Source of the DNA: Hyphomicrobiales bacterium
Lineage (GTDB): Bacteria > Pseudomonadota > Alphaproteobacteria > Rhizobiales > Rhizobiaceae
Assembly: GCA_900466475.1 (NCBI GenBank)
Contig: UBMI01000032.1
Coordinates: 124,001-188,000 of the forward strand
Direction of reading: 5' to 3'
Length of the DNA: 64,000 nt
The first letter of the stretch is position 1, and each line of letters starts with the position of its first letter. Both the position numbers and the translations under genes were made by a program. The notes beneath the pieces are model-generated. The model was not told the origin of the DNA. It searched no databases and saw only the letters and a list, made by a program, of their open reading frames with translations. Of this stretch, positions 26,124 to 34,146 are shown piece by piece.

Positions 26124-26561
26124 TCAGATGCTGTAATCATCCTTCCAGAAATCCGGGACATCATATGTCACGTATTCTCGGATGATGTGCTGCAGCGTCT
26201 GGACGTCGATCTCGTCTTTGCCGATACGGAAATCGACACCGTAATCGGGAAATTCCTGGAAATAATTGCCTGATATGTCGGTCGAGATGACGCCAATCGG
26301 GCCGGTATAGCCGATACCCCGGAGTTCAGGCACCGTCTCGCGAAAATCAGCGTTCGGCAGCAGGCGGTTGTCGAGAAGGACGAGATCGAAGCGAGCAGCC
26401 CTTATCTTGTCCAGCGCATCACCGATCGATTGAGAATATTCGACGTCGACGGGCGGTTCGGAGAGGTCTGCGATCTTCTTTTTGAGCGAACGGAACTCGA
26501 TGAACTCGTCATCGACGAACAATACCTTCACCGCATTCCTGCGCGTTGCTTCCGCACTCAT
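26124..26561 (-). CDS. Stand-alone response-regulator receiver protein
   Basis: This is a single receiver domain of 145 residues: VLFVDDEFIEF acidic pair, phospho-acceptor Asp in LVLLDNRLLPN, Thr in VISTDISG, and Lys in FRIGKDEI. There is no output domain, so it acts by protein contact or as a phosphate relay. It lies 30 bases downstream of the LuxR gene on the same strand, probably in one transcript, and convergent with the sensorless kinase at 25397. Confidence 0.85.
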   Translation of the reverse strand: MSAEATRRNAVKVLFVDDEFIEFRSLKKKIADLSEPPVDVEYSQSIGDALDKIRAARFDLVLLDNRLLPNADFRETVPELRGIGYTGPIGVISTDISGNYFQEFPDYGVDFRIGKDEIDVQTLQHIIREYVTYDVPDFWKDDYSI

Positions 26562-26591
26562 CGTTTCACCTTTCCCCGACGTGAAACCGGC

Positions 26592-27296
26592 TCACGAAAC
26601 CAGACCGTTTCGCAACGCAATCGCCACCATATGAACGCGGTTGACAGCATCAAGCTTCCGGACTGCGGCCGTAATATGGGAATTGACCGTGTGTTCGGAA
26701 AGGCCAAGGATGATGGCTATCTCCGCGGAAGTCTTGCCTTCGCTCGTCCACTTGACGATTTCGGTTTCGCGCTGTGTGAGCCGACCGGACATTTCCTGCG
26801 TCAGGATTTCCTCATACAGCTTGTCGAAGATGCGCATGGCATCGAGCAGAATATCCGCCACCTCGCCCTGGTCCGGCTCCGGACGCGGGCCGCTGAGCAC
26901 CAGGCTGTAGCGACGTCCTTCCGGCGTAAACAGCGGGATGAAAAGAAATGTGCTGCCGCTGAATTCGTTGAAGACCAAGTCCGGAGGGTAGCCTTCTATC
27001 GCCGCACTTTTCCCATGTACCGGCGTCGTCAGGAACTGCGCCGTCCGCGCCTTGGCAGTTCCCAATGCTTCCTTGAGAGTCTTGACAAAGAGGCTCATGC
27101 GCCGTTCGGCGACATTGGTGATGACGACATCGCGTTCGCCGAAAGGCGCTGCAGCCTCCGAGATACGCGCCAGGGTAAAATTGTCGAAATTGTAATGCTG
27201 CGCGGCCGCCTTCAGCAGGCGAAAAAAATCCGTGCGATTGATCGCCCGGCTCAGTTCCGGACCCGCATGAAAGGGAACTGCGGCAGCACTGGTCAT
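26592..27296 (-). CDS. LuxR-family regulator with VisN/VisR-like architecture
   Basis: This 234-residue protein has an N-terminal autoinducer-binding-like domain (residues about 15-160) and a C-terminal LuxR helix-turn-helix (LTQRETEIVKWTSEGKTSAE, then IAIILGLSEHTVNSHITAAV). Size and layout match VisN and VisR in the same window, and its LRNGL tail echoes their C-termini. No acyl-homoserine-lactone synthase gene is nearby. It is followed by a receiver gene, suggesting that its output is tied to the surrounding kinase network; that link is inferred. Confidence 0.85.
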   Translation of the reverse strand: MTSAAAVPFHAGPELSRAINRTDFFRLLKAAAQHYNFDNFTLARISEAAAPFGERDVVITNVAERRMSLFVKTLKEALGTAKARTAQFLTTPVHGKSAAIEGYPPDLVFNEFSGSTFLFIPLFTPEGRRYSLVLSGPRPEPDQGEVADILLDAMRIFDKLYEEILTQEMSGRLTQRETEIVKWTSEGKTSAEIAIILGLSEHTVNSHITAAVRKLDAVNRVHMVAIALRNGLVS

Positions 27297-27753
27297 TCCG
27301 ACTCTTCCTCCTCCCCAATTCTCATTCCGGCGATCCCGAAATCTTGGGATATACGTCTAAAACGCGAACAGCTACAAAAATTGCGAGACGGTTGATGATC
27401 GATAGCGAAATGGGGACTTTCAATATCGCAAGCGGAGACATCTCAACTACAGGTGATGCATAGGGCAGTTTACTCGAATAGTAGCTCTTACCTAGGTATC
27501 GCAATCTCTCTGCATTCAACATCCATGGATGCGGAAGACAGTGCCGGAAGTAAGCGCGGGAGAGCCGGTCGGGCCATTCAGCTAAGGGGTTGGCTGACGT
27601 TCGTGGCGGCGAACATGGATCGGGCGGCTCTCTCAGTGCTTTTTGATTTTCTTCTCTTGGGTTGCATTTTGAAATGCGCTGCCGGGCTTGTCAATTGTGC
27701 TTTGTCGCACACATCGGGCACCTCAGGGATGCGGATCTGCCGCATTTCAGCAA
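27297..27753. other. Intergenic region without convincing gene
   Basis: This gap of 457 bases lies upstream of the LuxR gene and downstream of a receiver gene. It is AT-richer than its flanks and has only short frames with poor codon character and no ribosome-binding sites. It probably carries the LuxR promoter; I see no specific site to name. Confidence 0.5.
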
Positions 27754-28125
27754 TCAACGATTGCCGGTGATCCTGGCAAAGTCCAGCGGTTTCTCAAGGT
27801 AGAAATCGGCACCAGCGGCAAGCGCCCGTTCCCGGTCCTCCGCTGCATCAGAACCACTGCAAACGCCGAGCCGCATGGTTGAAAACCGGTCCTCTCCCCG
27901 CAGCCGCGCGATCAGCCCGCTGCCGCTGTCAAGAGGCATATAGAGGTCAGCGATGAGTATATCCGGGACGCCTTCGCCTCTTTCCAGCCGCTCCTCGAGC
28001 GCCTCGAATGCCGACTGTGCGGTGGAGAAGCAGAATAGATCAACATCCACCTTCTGTTTCTTTCGGATATAGTCGATATAGAAGAGATCATCCCTGCTAT
28101 CGTCGACGTAAAACAAGATCGGCAT
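27754..28125 (-). CDS. Stand-alone response-regulator receiver protein
   Basis: This is a single receiver of 123 residues: MPILFYVDDSRDD start, phospho-acceptor Asp in ILIADLYMPLDSG, Ser in GVCSGSDA and Lys in FYLEKPLDF. A TTG at 28137 is also in frame; the ATG at 28125 is more natural. It is divergent from the membrane kinase at 28291. It resembles the small receivers (Rcp1 type) that partner phytochrome-like kinases. Confidence 0.82.
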   Translation of the reverse strand: MPILFYVDDSRDDLFYIDYIRKKQKVDVDLFCFSTAQSAFEALEERLERGEGVPDILIADLYMPLDSGSGLIARLRGEDRFSTMRLGVCSGSDAAEDRERALAAGADFYLEKPLDFARITGNR

Positions 28126-28290
28126 CTGGCACCACAATCGGGATATTGTTTCGGCGGCTCTATACTGTCCTTGGCTGAGACTTTAACGCCACTTCGCTAA
28201 AATTCGATATCGACCTTTGATGATTTGTTGTCGAAAAAGCATGTTTTGCCCAACAATCTGGCTATTGAGTATTCGTCGATTTCGGAAAAG

Positions 28291-30471
28291 ATGGCTTGCC
28301 AACAAGGACATGGCGGAAAGGTGGTGCAGGTGCAGGATGCTGGCAATGCGGGACGAGACGGGACGGAAAGCGGTCACTACCGCATGGTCGCGATCGTCAT
28401 CGGCTACCTGCTGGTCCTGCTTGGCCTGACGGTGGCAGCCGGGTGGCTGCTCGAGATCGAAATCATCATCTCGATCGTGCCCGGCTTTCCCTCCATGGCA
28501 TTCAATACCGCCATCTGCTTCGTTCTGTCGGGTATCGGGCTCGCCGCTTCGATGGGAAAACGCAAGCCCGGCCGCATCGTGCCCCTCATCGCTTGCGGCC
28601 TTGCCGCTCTGATTTCCGCGGTGCGCCTGACAGAGATCATCACGCTCGGCCGCACGATACACAATGTCGATGTGTTCCTGACGCAATTTCTCGTCTCTCC
28701 AAGCTTTTCCGAACAGATCGGCGGCGGCATGGGGCCGAACACCGCGCTGATCTTCCTGATATCAAATCTTTCCATTCTCCTTGCGCTCTATGGGAAGGAG
28801 CGGCGCGGCCAGCTCGTACAGGAACTCACCAGCTATATCGTGATCACCCTCGGCATGATCGCGCTTGCCGGATACATCACCAATGCCGAACAGGGATATC
28901 GCTGGGGTCCCTATGCCGCGATGGCCCTGCCGACGGCTATCGGTTTGGTGGCTTTGGGTTGCGGGCTTCTCGCCAGATCCTGGTGGATGTTGCCAACCAA
29001 CCGGGCACAGATCCCCCTCTGGATACCGGCGTCGATCTGCTTTACCGGCCTCATTGTCGATCTCTACACGCCGCTTGGCGTGGCAAGCGGCATTCTCTAT
29101 GTCCCGCTTGTGCTGACAGCGCTCTGGTTCGGCAATCGTAACGCGCCGATCTTCTTCGCTTTCGTCTGCACTGTGCTGATCCTGCTCGGCTTTTTCGCCG
29201 TCAACCATGCTGAGAACGAATTCTGGCGCGAAGCCGCCAATCGGTCGATCACGGCAGCGACGCTCTGGCTGATTGCCATTTTCGTCTTCTATTTCATGCG
29301 CAACAACCAGCGTCTGGAAACCGAACGCATCCGGTTCAGCGCGCTCGTGCGCAATACGCCAGACGCGGTGATCGCCATCGACGAGGCGGGGCGGATCATG
29401 AGCTTCAATCCAGCCGCCGAGACCATGTTCGGCTATACATCGCAGGAAGCGATCGGCAACAACATCAAGATGCTGATGCCGGAACCCTATCATTCCGAAC
29501 ATGACTCCTATCTCGGCAACTATCGGCGCACCGGCGAGGAACGGATCATCGGCACGACGCGCATGGTCTCCGGCCGGCGCAGGAACGGCGTGGTTTTCCC
29601 GATCGACCTCTCGGTTAGCGCCGTCGTCGCCGGTTCGAGCAAGACCTTCGTCGGCATCGTGCGCGATATCAGCGAGCGTGTGCGGCAGGAAGAGCGCATG
29701 AAGACGACGCTTGCCCAGCTTGAGGAATACACAGCCGATCTCGAACGTTCCAACCACGATCTCGACGAGTTCGCCTATATCGCCTCGCACGATCTCAAGG
29801 AACCGCTGCGCGGCCTGCACAATCACTCGCGTTTCCTGCTGGAAGACTACGAAGAGAAGCTCGACGATGACGGGGTGCGCCGGCTCAACCGGCTGGTTCG
29901 GCTCAGTCAGCGCATGGAAAAGCTCGTCAACGATCTTCTCTATTTCTCGCGCCTCGGCCGCCAGCAGCTCGCGGTCAAAAGAACCGATATCGGTTCGATC
30001 GTCCGCGACGTCGCCGCCACCATGGAGCTTTTTCTTGAGGAACGGCATGCAAAGGTCGTCATCGACGGCCTGCTGCCGGAAGTCGTCTGCGATGCGCCGC
30101 GCCTGACCGAAGTGTTCCGCAATCTCGTCACAAATGCGGTCAAATACAACGACAAGCCCATGCCGCTCATCAGCGTAGGCTATCTGGAACGTTATGTCGG
30201 CAGGGACGGGACGACAGCCCGCAACGTCTTCTACGTAAAGGACAACGGCAAGGGCATACCCCAAGAATTCTACGAGGATATTTTCCGCATTTTCAAACGG
30301 CTTGAAAAATCGCAGGATTCCGAGGACGGCACCGGCGCAGGGCTCACCTTCGTGCGCAAGATCATCGGGCGTCACAATGGTGAGATATGGCTGGAGTCGG
30401 ATATCGGCATCGGCACTACATTTTATTTTACCCTGGGAAGGAAGCGAGAGGGCCAGAATGCAGCAGCGTGA
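28291..30471 (+). CDS. Membrane histidine kinase with FixL-like PAS domain
   Basis: This kinase of about 726 residues has an N-terminal membrane domain of eight or so helices (residues about 30-330), a PAS domain (about 340-455) and a HisKA-HATPase core with His500 in IASHDLKEPLRGLHNH. The PAS segment MLMPEPYHSEHDSYLGNY continues into RRTGEERIIG, strikingly like the oxygen sensor FixL; His404 in EHDSY aligns with the FixL haem ligand. The start is uncertain: TTG at 28225 is open too, while ATG at 28291 has GGAAAAG ahead. The downstream receiver overlaps its end by 14 bases, so the two are coupled. Confidence 0.85.
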   Translation: MACQQGHGGKVVQVQDAGNAGRDGTESGHYRMVAIVIGYLLVLLGLTVAAGWLLEIEIIISIVPGFPSMAFNTAICFVLSGIGLAASMGKRKPGRIVPLIACGLAALISAVRLTEIITLGRTIHNVDVFLTQFLVSPSFSEQIGGGMGPNTALIFLISNLSILLALYGKERRGQLVQELTSYIVITLGMIALAGYITNAEQGYRWGPYAAMALPTAIGLVALGCGLLARSWWMLPTNRAQIPLWIPASICFTGLIVDLYTPLGVASGILYVPLVLTALWFGNRNAPIFFAFVCTVLILLGFFAVNHAENEFWREAANRSITAATLWLIAIFVFYFMRNNQRLETERIRFSALVRNTPDAVIAIDEAGRIMSFNPAAETMFGYTSQEAIGNNIKMLMPEPYHSEHDSYLGNYRRTGEERIIGTTRMVSGRRRNGVVFPIDLSVSAVVAGSSKTFVGIVRDISERVRQEERMKTTLAQLEEYTADLERSNHDLDEFAYIASHDLKEPLRGLHNHSRFLLEDYEEKLDDDGVRRLNRLVRLSQRMEKLVNDLLYFSRLGRQQLAVKRTDIGSIVRDVAATMELFLEERHAKVVIDGLLPEVVCDAPRLTEVFRNLVTNAVKYNDKPMPLISVGYLERYVGRDGTTARNVFYVKDNGKGIPQEFYEDIFRIFKRLEKSQDSEDGTGAGLTFVRKIIGRHNGEIWLESDIGIGTTFYFTLGRKREGQNAAA

Positions 30472-30883
30472 TACGCAACCGATCCTCATCGTCGAGGATA
30501 GCGAGGATGATTTCGAAGCGACGATGCGCGCCTTCAAGCGCACCAATCTGCGCAACTCCATCCGCTGGGCCGCCTCCGGTCAGGAAGCACTCGACGTGCT
30601 CGCCACCATGACGCCGAAGCCCGGCCTCATCCTGCTCGACCTCAATATGCCGGGCCTAGACGGGCGCAAGACCCTTGAGGCGATCAAGTCCAATCCGCAT
30701 TGGCGCAAGATCCCCGTCGTGATCCTCACGACATCGGACGACGAGCGCGACATCGAGGGCTGCTATGCGCTCGGTGCCAACACCTATGTACAGAAGCCGG
30801 TCGATCTCGATGGACTATTCGCCGCTATCCAGCGGCTCAAGGAATACTGGTTCGAAATCGCAATCCTGCCTTTAGAGGACTGA
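30458..30883 (+). CDS. Rcp1-like response-regulator receiver protein
   Basis: This single receiver of 141 residues starts within the end of the membrane kinase gene (14-base overlap). The key sites are ILIVEDSEDD, Asp in LILLDLNMPGLDG, Thr in VILTTSDDERD and Lys in TYVQKPVDL. The C-terminal YWFEIAILP tail is typical of Rcp1-type regulators paired with phytochrome-like kinases. Its overlap makes the kinase at 28291 the most likely partner, and it is followed three bases later by the hybrid gene. Confidence 0.9.
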   Translation: MQQRDTQPILIVEDSEDDFEATMRAFKRTNLRNSIRWAASGQEALDVLATMTPKPGLILLDLNMPGLDGRKTLEAIKSNPHWRKIPVVILTTSDDERDIEGCYALGANTYVQKPVDLDGLFAAIQRLKEYWFEIAILPLED

Positions 30884-30886
30884 CGT

Positions 30887-32482
30887 TTGGCGGAAGACTG
30901 CTGCGTTCTCATCATCGATGACAACATAGACGACCGGGAAGTCTATCGCCGCATGCTGGCACGCGTCTCCGGCACGAATTATACCGTGATCGAGGCCGAG
31001 ACCGGTGACGAGGGTCTGGCCCTCAGCAGCCAGAGGCACCCTCACTGCATCTTGCTCGACTATTCGCTTCCCGGCCGCGACGGTCTTGGCGTGCTCTCGG
31101 AAATCCTCGCCCAGGATGCCGCCGCCAATGTGGTCATGCTGACCGGCCAGGGTAACGAGACCGTCGCCGTTGAAGTGATGAAAAGCGGTGCGCGCGACTA
31201 TCTCACCAAGGATGCGCTATCGCCCGAAACCCTGCATCGCTGCATCCAGAATGCGATGATGCATGGCGCGCTGGAAGCAAAGCTCGAGCAGAAGCGGCAG
31301 TCGCTCGAAATCTTCACCCGCGCCATGGCGCATGATCTCAAGGAGCCGCTGCGAACGATCAAGTCCTTCAGCCGCATCCTGCATGGCTCGGCCGAATTGC
31401 CGGCCGAAGACCGCGAGCTTCTCGATTATATACTGAGCGCCGCCGATCACATGGAAGACCTGATCGTCAAGGTCTCGGGCTTTACGAGGCTGGAGGTTTC
31501 GAGCGAACTCGAGCTCAAGCCCGTCCCGTTGTCGGCAGTGCTCGATCAGGTGGAGCACAATCTGCACCAGCAGATCGAAAGCCGGCAGGCGATCGTCGTC
31601 CGCGGCCATCTGCCGGAGGTGATGGGCGACGCAACGCTGCTGATTCAGCTTTTGCAGAACCTCGTCTCCAATGCGATCCGCTATTGTGAGGATACCATTC
31701 CGGAAGTGCGCATTTCGGCCATAGCAGACAGGGGAGTCTGCCGCCTGACGATCGGTGACAACGGGCCGGGCATCGACCCCGATCATCGTGAGCTGATCTT
31801 CCAACCGTTCAAGCGCCTCGTCGGCCGCGGCATCGAAGGCACGGGGCTCGGGCTTGCCATATGCCGCCGCATCGCGCAGCTGCATGGCGGCTCTATCTGG
31901 TGCGAGGCGAAGACCGGCAGAGGTGCGACCTTCCTGCTCGAAGTACCACTCGCGGAGACATCGGGCGGACAGCCGATCACTCGCAAACAGTCCTCGACGG
32001 CAAAAGCATCCGACCATACGAGCGAAAGCCGCGGCAGGCTCGCCGAAGTGCTGCTGGTGGAAGACAGCCCGGCCGATATCCAGCTTCTGAAGATCAAGCT
32101 GATGCGCCGCGAGAAGGTGAACTTCAACCTGCATGTGGCGACCAATGGTCGTGAGGCGATGCGGCTCCTGGAGCAACGCGCAGGTATCCCGGACGAACCG
32201 CAGATCGACCTGATGCTGCTCGACATCAACATGCCGATCATGGACGGTTTCGAAGTGCTGAACGCGCTCTCATCCGATCAACGGCTGAACCGGATTCCAG
32301 TCTGCGTGCTGAGTACATCAAGCGACGAAAGCGACATGCAACGGGCAAAGGATCTCGGCGCATTCGCCTACATGGTCAAGCCGCCGACACTGCAGCAACT
32401 CGAGGAAGCGTTAGCGGAAGTCGAGACGCTAGAGCTCCTGCCGCGCGGTGACGCACTTGTACTTTTTGCGGAACAAAATTAG
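30887..32482 (+). CDS. Hybrid REC-histidine kinase-REC protein
   Basis: This soluble protein of 531 residues has a receiver at each end. The N-terminal REC (1-120) has IIDDNIDD and Asp in ILLDYSLPGRDG; the kinase core has His149 in AMAHDLKEPLRTIKSF and HATPase boxes (NLVSNAIRYCED, GDNGPGIDP, GTGLGLAI); the C-terminal REC (about 385-515) has Asp in LMLLDINMPIMDG. The start is a TTG three bases after the preceding gene, with AGAGGA near. Input from an upstream kinase and output to other proteins are both possible. No DNA-binding domain is present. Confidence 0.88.
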   Translation: MAEDCCVLIIDDNIDDREVYRRMLARVSGTNYTVIEAETGDEGLALSSQRHPHCILLDYSLPGRDGLGVLSEILAQDAAANVVMLTGQGNETVAVEVMKSGARDYLTKDALSPETLHRCIQNAMMHGALEAKLEQKRQSLEIFTRAMAHDLKEPLRTIKSFSRILHGSAELPAEDRELLDYILSAADHMEDLIVKVSGFTRLEVSSELELKPVPLSAVLDQVEHNLHQQIESRQAIVVRGHLPEVMGDATLLIQLLQNLVSNAIRYCEDTIPEVRISAIADRGVCRLTIGDNGPGIDPDHRELIFQPFKRLVGRGIEGTGLGLAICRRIAQLHGGSIWCEAKTGRGATFLLEVPLAETSGGQPITRKQSSTAKASDHTSESRGRLAEVLLVEDSPADIQLLKIKLMRREKVNFNLHVATNGREAMRLLEQRAGIPDEPQIDLMLLDINMPIMDGFEVLNALSSDQRLNRIPVCVLSTSSDESDMQRAKDLGAFAYMVKPPTLQQLEEALAEVETLELLPRGDALVLFAEQN

Positions 32483-32570
32483 AGAGAAGGCCATTGGCAA
32501 CGGCATGACGCTAGCAACGACCCTCATACTCGCGCTCCTGGCCTCGCCTTTTCAATTCGGGCTTTCATCC

Positions 32571-34145
32571 ATGGCTTCAGGCATACACCATATCACGCTG
32601 ATCACCCGCAAGGTGCAGGCGAACGTGGATTTCTACGCCGGATTCCTTGGTATGCGGCTCGTCAAACAGACGGCCGGTTTCGAGGACGCCACACAGCTTC
32701 ATCTCTTCTATGGTGATGCCGAAGGTACTCCGGGCTCGCTCGTGACTTTCCTCGTCTGGGAGGACGGAGCGCCCGGCCGCGCCGGCTACGGCCAGATCAG
32801 CGAAATGTCGCTGGCGATCGATCCCTCCAGCATCGGTTACTGGCTGACGCGCGCGATGCGCTTCGGCTTCCGCTCGGAAGGTCCGGCAGATGAATTCGGC
32901 GAGCCGGTTCTGCGGCTGAAGGATCCCGACAATGTCATCGTGAAGCTCGCCGGCGCCAAGGATCTGAAATCGCCAACCGTCTGGGATGGCAGCGAGGTGC
33001 CGATCGAGCATGCCGTGCAGCGCGTGCGTGGTGCGACCATGCTGACTGAAAAGCCGGCGGAGAGCCGCCATTTCATCGAAAGCCATTTCGGCTACAGGTT
33101 CCAGGCAAATCGGGGCACGATCGATCGCCTCGTCTCGCAGTCGGGTGACGTGATCGACGTGCGCGATGCGCGTGGCTTCTGGGGCGGCGCGCCGGGCACC
33201 GGCACGTTCGACCATGTGGCCTTCCGCGCGGATGACGACGAAGCCGTGCTTGCCGTTCACACGGCGCTCGAAACGGAAAATGCTTCGGCAACCAACCTGC
33301 ACGATCGCAAATACTTCCGCTCGCTCTATGCCCGTGAACCCGGCGGCACGCTCATAGAGCTTGCCACCAACCAGCCAGGCATGCTGGTGGATGAGCCGAA
33401 GGCTACCCTCGGCAGCAAGCTTTTCATCCCACCGAAGGATTCGATTACCAGTCTCAGCGACCTCAAGGTCGTGCTGCCGCAATTTTCCATGCCCGGCAAG
33501 CCGCGTATCAATTACCGCGACCTGCCTTTCGTCCATCGTTTCTATACGCCACCGGATCCGAACGGCAGCGTCTTCGTGCTGCTGCACGGCTCCGGCGGCA
33601 ATGAGACGACGCTGATGCCGCTCCTGAACAAGGTCGCTCCACGCGCCACACTCCTCGGCGTGCGCGGTCGTGCGACCGAAGAAGGCTTCCCGCGCTGGTA
33701 CAAGCGCATTACGCCTTTCTCCTTCGACCAGGACGACATCAAGAACGAGGCCGAAGCCTTTGCCGCCTTCATCGAAGGCGCGGTCAAATCCTACGGCCTC
33801 GATCCGAAGAAGGTCGTCTATGTCGGCTATTCCAACGGCGCGAACCTTTTGAATTCGCTGCTCTACCTGCACCCGAACCTGGTGCACAAGGCTGTGCTCC
33901 TTCGCTCCATGCCGGTGCTCAGCACCTATCCTCATGCCGACCTGAAGGGCACGGACCTGCTCGTCATCAGCGGCAAGATGGATGCCTATGGCAAATATGC
34001 GAGCGAACTGGAAACCCGGCTGAAGACATCGGGGGCGACTGTCGATTCCGACGTCATCCCCGGCGGTCACGATCTCGGCGATGCCGACGTGCCGATCATT
34101 CAAAAATGGCTGCTACAGGAAAACAAACTGCAGGAAACGCAGTAA
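32571..34145 (+). CDS. Fusion of VOC ring-cleaving dioxygenase-like domain (MhqO) and MhqD-type carboxylesterase
   Basis: This 524-residue protein has an N-terminal double glyoxalase/VOC region (residues 1-310: MASGIHHITLITRKVQANVD; FDHVAF; GGTLIELATNQ) with the His and Glu metal ligands of extradiol dioxygenases. A C-terminal alpha/beta hydrolase follows (about 345-524: VFVLLHGSGGNETTLMPL; nucleophile in YVGYSNGANLL; His in GGHDLGDAD). In Bacillus, MhqO and MhqD are separate proteins for quinone/hydroquinone detoxification, and the fusion suggests the same task in one polypeptide. The frame opens earlier; ATG at 32571 starts the domain. Confidence 0.88.
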   Translation: MASGIHHITLITRKVQANVDFYAGFLGMRLVKQTAGFEDATQLHLFYGDAEGTPGSLVTFLVWEDGAPGRAGYGQISEMSLAIDPSSIGYWLTRAMRFGFRSEGPADEFGEPVLRLKDPDNVIVKLAGAKDLKSPTVWDGSEVPIEHAVQRVRGATMLTEKPAESRHFIESHFGYRFQANRGTIDRLVSQSGDVIDVRDARGFWGGAPGTGTFDHVAFRADDDEAVLAVHTALETENASATNLHDRKYFRSLYAREPGGTLIELATNQPGMLVDEPKATLGSKLFIPPKDSITSLSDLKVVLPQFSMPGKPRINYRDLPFVHRFYTPPDPNGSVFVLLHGSGGNETTLMPLLNKVAPRATLLGVRGRATEEGFPRWYKRITPFSFDQDDIKNEAEAFAAFIEGAVKSYGLDPKKVVYVGYSNGANLLNSLLYLHPNLVHKAVLLRSMPVLSTYPHADLKGTDLLVISGKMDAYGKYASELETRLKTSGATVDSDVIPGGHDLGDADVPIIQKWLLQENKLQETQ

Positions 34146-34146
34146 G

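Noticed and set aside
27453..27770. 105-codon plus-strand frame in the LuxR/receiver gap
   Set aside because: It runs into the antisense of the receiver gene end and has no start signal or protein-like pattern.
28762..30561. Minus-strand open frame of 599 codons opposite the PAS kinase
   Set aside because: It is antisense to a kinase with clear motifs, with no recognisable domain of its own.
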